From Variovorax sp. 54 (lineage in GTDB: Bacteria > Pseudomonadota > Gammaproteobacteria > Burkholderiales > Burkholderiaceae_C): DNA of 64,000 nt. The notes under the pieces were generated by a model that saw nothing but the letters and a program-made list of their open reading frames with translations, was not told the origin of the DNA and made no database searches. The DNA is taken from contig NZ_PEFF01000001.1 of the NCBI RefSeq assembly GCF_002754375.1, positions 5,411,501-5,475,500 on the forward strand, given 5' to 3'. Shown one piece after another: positions 19,611-28,475 of this stretch. How positions within the stretch are numbered: the stretch's first letter is position 1; the number at the start of each line of letters is the position of its first letter. The position numbers and the translations under genes are program-made.

Positions 19611-20531
19611 ATGAAGATTCTGGTGCTGGGTTCGGGAGCGGGCGGTGGCTTCCCTCAATGGAATTGCAATTGCCGTCTGTGCGCCGGCCAGCGAAGCGGG
19701 CAGGTGCGGGCCACGCCCCGCACGCAGAGTTCGATCGCGGTGTCGGCCGACGGCGAACGCTGGATCTTGCTGAACGCTTCCCCCGACCTCGGCGCGCAAC
19801 TGCGCGCCTCGCCGGCCCTGTGGCCGCGTCACGGACTGCGCCATTCGCCGATCGAGGCAGTGGTGCTGATGGACTCTCAAATCGACCACGTCGCAGGCCT
19901 GCTGAGCCTGCGTGAAGGGCAGCGGTTGCAGCTGTACTGCACGCCCGAGGCGCATGACGACCTCAGCGGCAGCCTGCCGCTGCTGCGCACGCTCGAGAGC
20001 TACTGCGGCGTGACCTGGCACCCGTTGTCGCTCGAGCGTGGCGGTGGTGCCTGGCATGACATCGCCGGCCTGCGGCTGCAGGCACTGCCGGTGCCCGGCA
20101 AGGCACCACCGTATTCGCCGCGCCGCCAGACCGAGGCGCGCAGCGAGAACGCCGCGGTGCTCATCGAAGACCCCGCCACCGGCAAGCGCGTGCTCTATGC
20201 GCCGGGCCTGGCACAGGTCGGCGAGGCCGAGCGCCGCAGCCTCGATGCCTGCGACTGCGTGCTCGTCGACGGCACCTTCTGGACCGAAGACGAGATGGTC
20301 GCGGCCGGCCTCGGCAAGAAGCACGCGGCCGACATGGGCCACCTGCCGCAATGCGACGGGCCGCATGGCCCCGGCATGCTGCAGGCGCTCGACGCTTGCG
20401 CTGCACAACGCAAGGTGCTCATCCACATCAACAACAGCAACCCCATCCTGGACGAAGACGGGCCGGAGCGCGCACAGCTCGTGCGCCGCGGCATCGAGGT
20501 CGCATTCGACGGCATGGCCCTGGAGATCTGA
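19611..20531 (+). CDS. pqqB: PqqB, PQQ biosynthesis metallo-hydrolase-fold protein
   Basis: The product is 306 residues from ATG 19611 ([20 protein letters not shown]), the hallmark PqqB start; the frame runs further upstream but through the terminator. The Gly-rich start, [11 protein letters not shown] and the [15 protein letters not shown] segments are typical of this metallo-beta-lactamase-fold family. PqqB is thought to hydroxylate the cross-linked Glu-Tyr intermediate before PqqC acts. It ends 4 bases before the GTG of pqqC. Confidence 0.96.
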   Translation: MKILVLGSGAGGGFPQWNCNCRLCAGQRSGQVRATPRTQSSIAVSADGERWILLNASPDLGAQLRASPALWPRHGLRHSPIEAVVLMDSQIDHVAGLLSLREGQRLQLYCTPEAHDDLSGSLPLLRTLESYCGVTWHPLSLERGGGAWHDIAGLRLQALPVPGKAPPYSPRRQTEARSENAAVLIEDPATGKRVLYAPGLAQVGEAERRSLDACDCVLVDGTFWTEDEMVAAGLGKKHAADMGHLPQCDGPHGPGMLQALDACAAQRKVLIHINNSNPILDEDGPERAQLVRRGIEVAFDGMALEI

Positions 20532-20535
20532 AAAC

Positions 20536-21273
20536 GTGACAGCAGACAAACAAGACCCGTGGTCCCCGGAAGAGTTCGAAGCGAGGCTGCGCGCCATGGA
20601 GTCGCGCTACCACAGCCACCACCCGTTCAACCGGCGGCTCAATGCGGGCGAGCTGCAGCCCTTCCAGGTGCGCGGCTGGGTGGCAAACCGCTTCTACTAC
20701 CAGTGCCGCATTCCGGTGAAGGACGCCGCCGTGCTGTCGAACTGCGACGACCGCGCGACGCGCCGGCGCTGGGTGGTGCGCATGCTCGACCACGACGGGC
20801 ATGGCGACCATGAAGGCGCCAACGCGGGCGGCATCGAGATATGGACCCGGCTCGGCATTGCCACCGGCCTGGCGCGCGAGGTGCTCGAGTCGCATGCGCT
20901 CGTGGTGCCCGGCGTGCGCTTCGCGGTCGATGCGTATGTCAACTTCGCGCGCACGGCGCCGTGGCAGGAGGCGGTGATTTCGTCGCTCACCGAGATGTTC
21001 GCGCCGCGCATCCACAAGGACCGGCTTGCGGGATGGCCCACGCACTACCCGTGGATCGACACCTCGAGCCTGGACTACTTTCGCAGCCGTATTCCGCTGG
21101 CCGACCGGGACGTCGAGCACGGCCTCGAAGTGGCGATGCAGTGGTGCACCACGCGCGAGCGGCAGCAGCGTGCGCTGCACATCCTGGGCTTCAAGCTCGA
21201 CATCCTCTGGGCCCTGCTCGACGCGATCGAGAAGGCTTATCCCGACGACCTTCCGAAAGAACAGCAGCCATGA
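20536..21273 (+). CDS. pqqC: PqqC, pyrroloquinoline-quinone synthase
   Basis: The product is 245 residues from GTG 20536. It catalyses the last step, ring closure and oxidation of the intermediate to PQQ, without cofactor. The conserved [13 protein letters not shown] and [11 protein letters not shown] segments that line the active site are intact, as are [16 protein letters not shown] and the length. The gene overlaps pqqD by four bases (ATGA), so translation is probably coupled. Confidence 0.96.
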   Translation: MTADKQDPWSPEEFEARLRAMESRYHSHHPFNRRLNAGELQPFQVRGWVANRFYYQCRIPVKDAAVLSNCDDRATRRRWVVRMLDHDGHGDHEGANAGGIEIWTRLGIATGLAREVLESHALVVPGVRFAVDAYVNFARTAPWQEAVISSLTEMFAPRIHKDRLAGWPTHYPWIDTSSLDYFRSRIPLADRDVEHGLEVAMQWCTTRERQQRALHILGFKLDILWALLDAIEKAYPDDLPKEQQP

Positions 21274-21539
21274 CCGCATGGACCGACGATGCCCAGCCGG
21301 CGCTCACCTCGATGTACCGCATGCAGTGGGAAGAGGCGCAGCAGTGCCACGTGCTGCTGTTCCCCGAGGGCATGATCAAGCTCAACGGGCCGGCGGCCGA
21401 GATCCTTCAGCGCTGCGACGGCAAGACCTCGGTGGCCGCGCTCGTGGCCGACCTGGAGCACACCTTCGGCGAGAGCGACCTGCACGCCGACGTGCTCGAA
21501 TTTCTGGAGCAGGCCCATGGACGCCACTGGGTCCGCTGA
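21270..21539 (+). CDS. pqqD: PqqD, PqqA peptide chaperone
   Basis: The product has 89 residues and reads [20 protein letters not shown] at the start. PqqD binds PqqA and presents it to the radical SAM enzyme PqqE. It contains the conserved [20 protein letters not shown] region and is a free-standing small protein, not fused to PqqC or PqqE as in some organisms. It overlaps pqqC by 4 bases and pqqE by 23 bases. Confidence 0.95.
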   Translation: MTAWTDDAQPALTSMYRMQWEEAQQCHVLLFPEGMIKLNGPAAEILQRCDGKTSVAALVADLEHTFGESDLHADVLEFLEQAHGRHWVR

Positions 21540-22686
21540 GCCGCAAACCGGCGCCACGGCCAAGCCGCCGCTGTGGCTGCTGGCCGAGCTGACCTACCGC
21601 TGCCCGCTGCACTGCGCCTTCTGCTCCAACCCGGTCGACTACACGCGCTACCGCGAAGAGCTGGACACGGCCGAATGGATTCGCGTGTTCCGCGAAGCAC
21701 GCGCGATGGGCGCGGTGCAGCTGGGCTTCTCGGGCGGCGAACCGCTGCTGCGCGACGACCTGCCCGAACTGGTCGCGGCGGCGCACGAGCTCGGCTTCTA
21801 TACCAACCTGATCACCTCGGGCGTGGGCCTCACGCCGCAGCGTGCCGAGACGTTGAAGCGCGCGGGGCTGGACCACATCCAGCTGTCGTTCCAGGACTCG
21901 AGCCGCGAGCTCAACGACTTCCTCAGCTCCACGAAGACCTTCGACCTCAAGCAGCGCGTGGCCCGCACCATCAAGGACCTCGGCTACCCGATGGTGCTGA
22001 ACTGCGTGATGCACCGCTACAACCTGCCGCACGTGGGCCGCATCATCGAGATGGCCGAGGCGATGGAGGCCGACTTTCTCGAACTCGCCAACGTGCAGTA
22101 CTACGGCTGGGCCTGGCGCAACCGCGAGATGCTGATGCCCTCGCGCGACATGCTGGCCACGGCCGAGGCGGTGGTGGAAACCCATCGCCCGCGCCTGGAC
22201 GGCCGCATGAAGATCCTCTGGGTGGTGCCCGACTACGCCGAGGGCAAGCCCAAGCCCTGCATGGCGGGGTGGGGCAGCGTGTTCCTCGTGGTCGCGCCCG
22301 ACGGCGTGGCGCTGCCGTGCCACAGCGCGCGCATGCTGCCCGGGCTCGACTTTCCCAATGTGCGCGAGCACAGCGTCCGCAGCATCTGGCAGGAGAGCCC
22401 GGCCTTCGGCGCCTACCGTGGCACGGGCTGGATGAGCAGCACCTGCCAGAGCTGCGACGAGAAGGAGAAGGACCACGGCGGCTGCCGCTGCCAGGCCTTC
22501 CTGCTGGCGGGCGATGCGGCGGCCACGGACCCGGTGTGCCCGAAGAGCCCGCGGCATGACGAGGTCGAGGCGATGGTCAAGGCGGCGGGTGATCCGCGCG
22601 ACCTCGGCACGCCGATCCGTTTCGTGCCGGGCGCGCGGCGTGCAGGCGACCTCGTCTTTCGCACCGACGCGAATGCATTGGGTTGA
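21517..22686 (+). CDS. pqqE: PqqE, radical SAM enzyme cross-linking PqqA Glu and Tyr
   Basis: The product has 389 residues. The radical SAM cluster motif CPLHCAFC (Cys29, Cys33, Cys36) is followed by GFSGGEPLLR. The C-terminal part has the SPASM-type Cys set (CHSARMLPG, CQSCDEKEKDHGGCRCQ) that binds auxiliary iron-sulfur clusters. It forms the first carbon-carbon bond between Glu and Tyr of PqqA. The ATG at 21517 lies inside the end of pqqD; the next in-frame signal would cut conserved sequence, so this start is kept. Confidence 0.96.
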   Translation: MDATGSAEPQTGATAKPPLWLLAELTYRCPLHCAFCSNPVDYTRYREELDTAEWIRVFREARAMGAVQLGFSGGEPLLRDDLPELVAAAHELGFYTNLITSGVGLTPQRAETLKRAGLDHIQLSFQDSSRELNDFLSSTKTFDLKQRVARTIKDLGYPMVLNCVMHRYNLPHVGRIIEMAEAMEADFLELANVQYYGWAWRNREMLMPSRDMLATAEAVVETHRPRLDGRMKILWVVPDYAEGKPKPCMAGWGSVFLVVAPDGVALPCHSARMLPGLDFPNVREHSVRSIWQESPAFGAYRGTGWMSSTCQSCDEKEKDHGGCRCQAFLLAGDAAATDPVCPKSPRHDEVEAMVKAAGDPRDLGTPIRFVPGARRAGDLVFRTDANALG

Positions 22687-22698
22687 GAAGGTGCCCCG

Positions 22699-23631
22699 AT
22701 GACGATCACCCATCGCCTGCCTCTGGACGGCGGGCATGTGATGCACGTCGAGGAGCACGGCAACCCGGCGGGCCTGCCCGTGGTGGTGCTGCATGGCGGA
22801 CCGGGCTCGGGCTGCTCGCCGCTGTTGCGTCGGGACTTCGATCCGGCGCACTACCGCATCGTCTGCCCCGACCAGCGCGGTTCGGGCCTCAGCACACCCA
22901 CAGGATCGATCGAACACAACACGCTCGCCGATCTGCTGGCCGACTTGCGTTGCCTGCGCGCGCACCTGCGCATCGACCGATGGCTGGTGGTGGGCGGCTC
23001 GTGGGGCGCCACGCTGGCGCTGATGCATGCGCTCGATGCACCCGAGGCCGTCGCGGGCCTGCTGCTGCGCAACGTGTTCCTCGCGCGCCAAAGCGATATC
23101 GATGCGCTCTTCGCCGGAGCCCTGCGGCACGACAGTCCCGCATGGCAAGAACTGTGGGACGAGGCCGAGCGCAGGCAATGCCCGGTGACGGTGCCGATCG
23201 CCGAGGTCTTCGCGCACGGCACCTGGGCGCGGCAGTGCGAGCTGACACGCTGCTGGTTCGATTGGGAACAGCGCCTCGCCACCGGCGGCGCTGCGCCGCC
23301 GATCGACGAAGCGATGCTGCCGCGGCTCGTGGCGCGGTACCGCGTGCAGAGCCACTACCTGCGGCATGGCTGTTGGCTCGGCGCACCCACGCTGCTGCAG
23401 CGCTGCGCCGCAATGCCTGTTGTGCCCACGCTGATCGTGCATGGCACGCAGGACGCGCTGTGTCCGCCCGAGGGCGCCCAGGCACTGGCGCAGGTGCTGG
23501 GCGCGCCGCTGCAGTGGGCGCAGGGCGCGGGCCACGACCCGACGCATCCGGCCATCGCCGCGGCCATGCAGCAGGCGCTGCGCGACTACGCGGCCACGCA
23601 GGCCTTCGGCGTCAGCGCAGCCGCGCCTTGA
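22699..23631 (+). CDS. Proline-iminopeptidase-like alpha/beta hydrolase (S33) at the end of the pqq operon
   Basis: The product has 310 residues. It shows the S33 pattern: HGGPGSG oxyanion loop, DQRGSGLS, nucleophile elbow GGSWGATLAL with Ser in the centre, and a late Asp and His (GTQDALCPPEGA, GAGHDPTHP). Enzymes of this family cleave N-terminal Pro or nearby residues from peptides. It starts 12 bases after pqqE with GAGAAGG before it, so it is likely in the same transcript. No pqqF-type protease is present in the window. A role in processing modified PqqA is an inference. Its end overlaps the convergent ELW-repeat gene by 20 bases. Confidence 0.85.
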   Translation: MTITHRLPLDGGHVMHVEEHGNPAGLPVVVLHGGPGSGCSPLLRRDFDPAHYRIVCPDQRGSGLSTPTGSIEHNTLADLLADLRCLRAHLRIDRWLVVGGSWGATLALMHALDAPEAVAGLLLRNVFLARQSDIDALFAGALRHDSPAWQELWDEAERRQCPVTVPIAEVFAHGTWARQCELTRCWFDWEQRLATGGAAPPIDEAMLPRLVARYRVQSHYLRHGCWLGAPTLLQRCAAMPVVPTLIVHGTQDALCPPEGAQALAQVLGAPLQWAQGAGHDPTHPAIAAAMQQALRDYAATQAFGVSAAAP

Positions 23632-25030
23632 GCGGATCGCCGATCAGTGTCACCTTGCCGTCCTTGCGATAGGACCACAGCCGGTCGTTGCCATGGCCGT
23701 CGTCGGCCACGAAGAGCACCGCATCGCCGAGCGCACGAAAGCCCAGCGGCATGGCGTGGCGTTCGTCCGCGGCAAGGTCGGCCACGGCGCGCGTGCCGGC
23801 CGGTGTGCCGTCGCTGGTCCAGGGCTCGACACCCCGGCCACCGCCGCCGTTCGCCGCGAACCACAGGCGCGAACCGATGACGGCGAAGCGCGCCGGCGAG
23901 CCGTTCTCTGCGCCCGGTGCGATGTCCTTCACGCGCACCGTGCCCGCTGCTGTGCCGTCGCTGCGCCACAGCTCCGCGCCCGACACGCCGTCGGTCGCGG
24001 CGAAGTAGAGCTTGCCGCTCATCACGGCGATCGCGCTCGACACGGAGCCGCTCGGTCCCGGCCGGATGTCCTTCACCAGCGCCGTGCCCTTCGCGGTGCC
24101 GTCGGTCTTCCACAGCTCGATGCCGTGCACGCCGTCGTCGGCCGAGAAGTACAGCGTGCGGCCCAGCACCGCCAGGTGCGCCGGCCGTGAGGGCGCGGCG
24201 CCGGGGCGCAGGTCTTTCACCAGCTGCGTGCCGTGTTCGGTGCCGTCGCTCTTCCACAGCTCGGCGCCGTGCTCGCCGTCGTGCGCGGTGAAGTAGACGT
24301 CGTTGCCCACGGCCGTGAGGTTCTGGATGCCCGCGTCCTCGAGGCCCGGGCGGATGTCCTTCACCAGGCGCGTGTGCTCGGGCGTGCCGTCGGTCACCCA
24401 GAGCTCGTGGCCCTGCGTGCGCGTGGTCGCGGTGAAAAACAGGCGCGGGCCGGCGACGGTGAGCTGGCGGGTGAGGGCGCGCGGCCCGGCGTCGACGGCG
24501 GACACGCGCGTGGTGCCCTTCGCATCGCCCGTGGTCTTCCACACCTGGAAGCCGGTCTGGCCGTCGTCGGCCACGAAGTAGAGCGCGTCGCGGAACACCG
24601 TCAGCTCGTTGGGCATCGACCCTTCCTCGCCGGGGCGCAGGTCGATCACCTGCGCCGTGCCGGCGGCGGTGCCGTCGGTGCGCCACAGTTCCAGCCCGCT
24701 CGCGCCGTCGGTGGCCGTGGTGTAGACGTGGCCCTTGAACGCAACCTGACCGGCAGGGAACGACCCCCGAAAGCCGGGCCTTATGTCTTTCAACAAGGTC
24801 GTGCCGGCGTTGCTGCCGTCGGTGACCCACAGCTCCTGGCCGGTCGCGACATGGAAGGCGCTGAACACCATCTTGCCGCTGCCCAGCGGCGCGAGGCCGG
24901 AGGGCGCGATGAAGGCCAGCCGCTGGCGCTGCTCGGGCAGCACCTCGCGCTCGGGGTCTTGCGCAAGGTCTTGTGCAGCGGCAGGCAGGGCCGCGAGCAG
25001 GGCGAGCACGGCGAGGCAAAGGGTGCGCAC
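23612..25030 (-). CDS. Exported ELW-repeat (beta-propeller-like) protein
   Basis: The product is 472 residues from a GTG start with a signal peptide ending PAAAQ. About eight repeats of roughly 48 residues follow, each with the core G-x-ELW-x-TDGT-x-x-GT and then VKDIRPG, for example GIELWKTDGTAKGTALVKDI. The final one is degenerate. Such repeats are found in extracellular or periplasmic proteins and suggest a beta-propeller; no catalytic residues are evident. The GTG is 4 bases after the dctM stop, so it is almost certainly the last gene of the dctP-aroQ-dctQ-dctM operon. Its role with a TRAP transporter is unknown to me. Confidence 0.8.
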   Translation of the reverse strand: MRTLCLAVLALLAALPAAAQDLAQDPEREVLPEQRQRLAFIAPSGLAPLGSGKMVFSAFHVATGQELWVTDGSNAGTTLLKDIRPGFRGSFPAGQVAFKGHVYTTATDGASGLELWRTDGTAAGTAQVIDLRPGEEGSMPNELTVFRDALYFVADDGQTGFQVWKTTGDAKGTTRVSAVDAGPRALTRQLTVAGPRLFFTATTRTQGHELWVTDGTPEHTRLVKDIRPGLEDAGIQNLTAVGNDVYFTAHDGEHGAELWKSDGTEHGTQLVKDLRPGAAPSRPAHLAVLGRTLYFSADDGVHGIELWKTDGTAKGTALVKDIRPGPSGSVSSAIAVMSGKLYFAATDGVSGAELWRSDGTAAGTVRVKDIAPGAENGSPARFAVIGSRLWFAANGGGGRGVEPWTSDGTPAGTRAVADLAADERHAMPLGFRALGDAVLFVADDGHGNDRLWSYRKDGKVTLIGDPLKARLR

Positions 25031-25034
25031 CGGC

Positions 25035-26315
25035 TCAGCCCCCGAACCACCGCGCCGGCACGATCACCAGCTGCGGAAACGCCACCATCACGAACAGGAT
25101 CGCGAACTCGGCCAGCATGAACGGCACCACGCCGCGCGTGACGTCGTCCATCGAGATCTTGCCGACGCCGGCCACCACGTTGAGCACCGTGCCCACCGGC
25201 GGCGTGACGAGGCCGATCGAGTTGTTGATGATGAACAGCACGCCGAAGTACACGGGGTCGATGCCGGCCGCCTTCACCACCGGCATGAGCACCGGCGTGA
25301 GGATAAGGATGGTCGGCGTCATGTCCATCGCCGTGCCCACCACCATCACGAGCACCATGATCGCGATCATGAGCAGCATCTGGTTGCCCATGAACGGCTC
25401 CAGCATGCCCACGATCTTCGAGGGCAGGTCGGCCACCGTGATGAGCCAGGCGCTCACCATGGCCGCGGCGATCAGGAACATCACGATGGCGCTGGTCTTG
25501 GCCGCATTCACGAAGATGGCGTACAGGTCGCGCCAGGTGATCTCGCGGTACACCACCGTCGACACGAAGAGCGCGTACACGGCGGCCACCACCGCGGCCT
25601 CGGTGGGCGTGAACACGCCCATGCGCAGGCCCACGAGAATGATCACCGGCAGCATCAGCGCCCACAGCGCGTTGCGGAAGGCGGCGGCAATTTCGGCCGA
25701 CGACTTGCGCGGCGGCGGCACGATTTTTTCGCGCCGCACCAGCCAGGCCCAGGTGATCCACAGCGCGCCGCCGATCAGCAGGCCCGGCACGATGGCCGCG
25801 AGAAACAGCTTGGAGATCGACACGTTGGCCGCCACGCCGAAGATCACCAAGCCGATGCTCGGCGGGATCACGGGGCCGATCACGCCGGTGGCCGCAATGA
25901 GGCCGGCCGCGCGCGGCTTGTCGTGGCCCGCGCGCACCATCATCGGCAGCAGCAGCGCGGTGAGCGCGGCGGCGTCGGCCACGGCCGAACCCGAGAGCGC
26001 CGACAGCAGGCAGCCCGCCATGATGGTCACGTAGCCCAGGCCGCCCTTCACATGGCCGACGAGCGCGAGCGCGAAGTCGACGATGCGCTTGGACAGCCCG
26101 CCCACGTTCATGATCTCGCCCGCGAGCATGAAGAAGGGCACGGCCAGCAGCGGAAAGCTGTCGGCGCCGCCGATCACGTTCTGCGTGAGGATCTGCGCGT
26201 CGAACAGGTCGAGGTGCCACATCAGTGCGACACCGCTGGCCAGCAGCGAGAAGGCGATGGGAATGCCCATCGCCATGGCAAGCAACAGCGAGCCGACGAA
26301 AACAACGATGGTCAT
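25035..26315 (-). CDS. dctM: TRAP transporter large permease, DctM family
   Basis: The product has 426 residues and about 12 hydrophobic segments. It is the ion-coupled transport subunit of a tripartite TRAP carrier. The family start MTIVVFVGSLLLAMAMGIPI, the PFFMLAGEIMN segment and GLVTPPVGTVLNVVAGVG are clear. It overlaps dctQ by 4 bases (ATGA), and is followed after 4 bases by the ELW-repeat gene. Cargo is not readable from sequence; the aroQ gene inside the operon points to a hydroaromatic acid. Confidence 0.94.
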   Translation of the reverse strand: MTIVVFVGSLLLAMAMGIPIAFSLLASGVALMWHLDLFDAQILTQNVIGGADSFPLLAVPFFMLAGEIMNVGGLSKRIVDFALALVGHVKGGLGYVTIMAGCLLSALSGSAVADAAALTALLLPMMVRAGHDKPRAAGLIAATGVIGPVIPPSIGLVIFGVAANVSISKLFLAAIVPGLLIGGALWITWAWLVRREKIVPPPRKSSAEIAAAFRNALWALMLPVIILVGLRMGVFTPTEAAVVAAVYALFVSTVVYREITWRDLYAIFVNAAKTSAIVMFLIAAAMVSAWLITVADLPSKIVGMLEPFMGNQMLLMIAIMVLVMVVGTAMDMTPTILILTPVLMPVVKAAGIDPVYFGVLFIINNSIGLVTPPVGTVLNVVAGVGKISMDDVTRGVVPFMLAEFAILFVMVAFPQLVIVPARWFGG

Positions 26316-26878
26316 GGCCGTGCCCCCGGTTCCTTGGCGTCCTGCGAACCCAGGATCTGCTGCAGCTGCACCGCTTCTTCCGACTCCTGCACCATCACCA
26401 GCTCATGGTCGGCGATGCGGCCCGTGAGCAGGCGCAGCAGGTCGAGCGCCAGGATGAGTCCGGCCAGCACCGAGAACACGATGCCCGAGGCGTAGACGAT
26501 GGCCATCGACGCGCCGGTGACGGGCGCCGTCACGTCCCAGTTGATGCGCGCCTGCGCGATGCTGCCCTGCAGCAGCAGCCAGACGATGTAGAGCATGACC
26601 ACATGGCCGACGGCCAGGCAGATCTTCTTGCCGATGGGGGGCAGCTTCTGCACCACCATGTCGACACCCAGGTGGCCGTGCTCCTTCAGCGCCACCACGG
26701 CGCCCAGGAAGGTCATCCAGATGAAGAGCCAGCGCGAGATTTCCTCGGACACCGTGATGCCCGAGTTGAAACCGTAGCGCAGCACCACGTTGCCGAACAC
26801 GAGCACGACCATGACCGCGAGCGCGGTCGCGATCAGCGCCTCGATGCCGGTGCAGCACCGGTCGAGCCAGCGGGTCAT
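26312..26878 (-). CDS. dctQ: TRAP transporter small permease, DctQ family
   Basis: The product is 188 residues from ATG 26878. Four membrane segments and the conserved EEISRWLFIWMTFLGAVVAL stretch identify the small TRAP membrane subunit that links the receptor to DctM. The start overlaps the aroQ stop by 4 bases, and its stop overlaps the dctM start by 4 bases, so all three are translationally coupled. The C-terminus carries an unusual 30-residue polar, Glu/Gln-rich tail. Confidence 0.93.
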   Translation of the reverse strand: MTRWLDRCCTGIEALIATALAVMVVLVFGNVVLRYGFNSGITVSEEISRWLFIWMTFLGAVVALKEHGHLGVDMVVQKLPPIGKKICLAVGHVVMLYIVWLLLQGSIAQARINWDVTAPVTGASMAIVYASGIVFSVLAGLILALDLLRLLTGRIADHELVMVQESEEAVQLQQILGSQDAKEPGARP

Positions 26879-27336
26879 GCCGCGGCCTGTGCTTGCGCCT
26901 GCGCCTGGCGCTGCATGTCGACCAGCGCGCGCAACGCGGCCAGGTACGACAGCGGGCCCAGGCCCTGGACCGTGCCCTTCACCGCCGGCGAGATGATCGA
27001 ATGCGCGCGCCATGCCTCGCGCGCGGCGATGTTGGACATGTGGACCTCGATGGTCGGGAACGGCATGGCCTTGATCGCGTCGTGCAGCGGCACGCCGTGC
27101 TGCGTGAGGCCGGCGGGGTTCACCAGTGCGCCTTGCGCATCGTCGATATGGGTGTGCAGGAAGTCGATCAGGTCGCCTTCGTGGTTCGACTGGATGGTTT
27201 CGAGCGTCACGCCGAGTTCGACGGCGAGCGCCTGCAGCTGCGCGTTGATTTCGGCGAGCGTGGTCTTGCCGTAGATGTGGGGTTCGCGGCGACCGAACAG
27301 GTTGAGGTTGGGGCCGTGGAGAACGAGGATCTTCAT
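26875..27336 (-). CDS. aroQ: Type II 3-dehydroquinate dehydratase inside a TRAP operon
   Basis: The product is 153 residues from ATG 27336 (MKILVLHGPNLNLFGRREP). It interconverts 3-dehydroquinate and 3-dehydroshikimate. The type II active-site words are present: NLNLFGRREPHIYG with the catalytic Arg and Tyr, QSNHEGDLID, and HMSNIAAREAWRAHS with the catalytic His. It ends in a QAQAQAQ-rich tail. It lies between dctP and dctQ, with a 40-base gap to dctP and a 4-base overlap with dctQ. This placement suggests a catabolic (QuiB-like) rather than biosynthetic role, though the sequence alone does not separate them. Confidence 0.92.
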   Translation of the reverse strand: MKILVLHGPNLNLFGRREPHIYGKTTLAEINAQLQALAVELGVTLETIQSNHEGDLIDFLHTHIDDAQGALVNPAGLTQHGVPLHDAIKAMPFPTIEVHMSNIAAREAWRAHSIISPAVKGTVQGLGPLSYLAALRALVDMQRQAQAQAQAAA

Positions 27337-27376
27337 GGGGAGCTTCGGTGAGGGACTGACTGGCTTGCTGACTTGT

Positions 27377-28375
27377 TTACTTGCGGATGCGTGCGAGCTC
27401 GTCGTTGTAGAGCTTGACGATGGCGGGGTCGTACTGGGCGGCGAACTTGTCGATGACGGGCTTGGCGATCTCGCGCATGCGCTTCTGCTCGGGCGCACTG
27501 AGTTCGTTGAACTGCGCGCCCTTGGCCTGCAGGTCGCCCACGGCCTTCTGTGCGGCGGCGCGGCTCACCTGCCGCTGGTAACCGCGTGCCTCGTTGGCCG
27601 CGTCGTTCATCATCTTCTGCTCGGCCGGCGTGAGCGAGTCCCAGAACTTCTTGCTCACCAGCACGATGTTGGCTGCGTACACGTGGTTTGTGGCGCTGAC
27701 GAACTTCTGCACTTCGTAGAACTTGTTCGACAGGATCACCGCATACGGGTTCTCCTGGCCATCGACCGCCTTGGCTTCGAGGGCACCGTACAGCTCGGCG
27801 AAAGGCATCGGCACCGGGTTGGCCTTGAAGGCCTTGAAGGTCTCCAGGAACACGGGGTTGGGGATCACGCGGATCTTCAAGCCTTCGAGGTCTTCAGGCT
27901 TGGTGATCGGGCGCTTGCTGTTGGTGACGTTGCGAAAGCCCAGATCCCAGTAGCCCAAGGCGACGAGGCCCTTCTCCGGGAGCTTGGCGATCAGCGCCTG
28001 GCCGAGTGGTCCATCGAGCAGTGCATCGGCCTGCGCGAAGTTGTTCACCGAGAAGGGAAAGTCGACCAGGCCGAACTCCTTGACGATGCCGGCGAGCGAT
28101 GTGGTGGCCGGTGCCGACATCTGCTGCACGCCGCCCTGCAGGGCCGACTGCTGCTGCATCTCGTTGCCCAGCTGCGAAGCAGGGAACTCCTGCACCTTCA
28201 TCTTGCCGCCGCTCTTGGCCGAGAGCAGCTCGGCAAAGCGCTTGACGCCGAAGCTCACGGGATGGTCGGCGTTGTTCAGGTGGCCGAAGCGGATCACGCG
28301 CTCCTGCTGCGCCCACGACGGGGCGGTGAGACCGGCGCACAGGCCGGCCACGGCAAGCATACGAAGAAGTTTCAC
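27377..28375 (-). CDS. dctP: TRAP transporter solute-binding receptor, DctP family (copy 2)
   Basis: The product has 332 residues with a signal peptide ending APSWA, then QQERVIRFGHLNNADHPV. It heads the operon dctP-aroQ-dctQ-dctM-ELW and is divergent from iclR copy 2. Its mature region is nearly the same as copy 1 at 14901, with substitutions only at R/K, A/T, E/D, A/P, D/E and V/A. DNA similarity starts at the mature N-terminus and stops at the stop codon (TAA here, TAG in copy 1). That pattern fits gene conversion or a recent coding-only copy. Confidence 0.93.
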   Translation of the reverse strand: MKLLRMLAVAGLCAGLTAPSWAQQERVIRFGHLNNADHPVSFGVKRFAELLSAKSGGKMKVQEFPASQLGNEMQQQSALQGGVQQMSAPATTSLAGIVKEFGLVDFPFSVNNFAQADALLDGPLGQALIAKLPEKGLVALGYWDLGFRNVTNSKRPITKPEDLEGLKIRVIPNPVFLETFKAFKANPVPMPFAELYGALEAKAVDGQENPYAVILSNKFYEVQKFVSATNHVYAANIVLVSKKFWDSLTPAEQKMMNDAANEARGYQRQVSRAAAQKAVGDLQAKGAQFNELSAPEQKRMREIAKPVIDKFAAQYDPAIVKLYNDELARIRK

Positions 28376-28475
28376 GAAGGGTCCTCAGGCGGGAAGGAAG
28401 AAAAAGGGGAAGAAGGAGGGAACAGAGGGGAAGAAAAAATGCAGGACGGAGGCGATCGTATTTTTGTTGGAAAGA

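Noticed and set aside
24973..27274. Plus-strand frames opposite dctM, dctQ and aroQ
   Set aside because: They give His/Arg-rich low-complexity text, whereas the minus strand encodes three recognisable families joined by ATGA overlaps.
27337..27498. Extended start for aroQ reaching into dctP
   Set aside because: The extra residues are Ser/Pro/Thr shadow sequence; ATG 27336 gives the standard type II enzyme.
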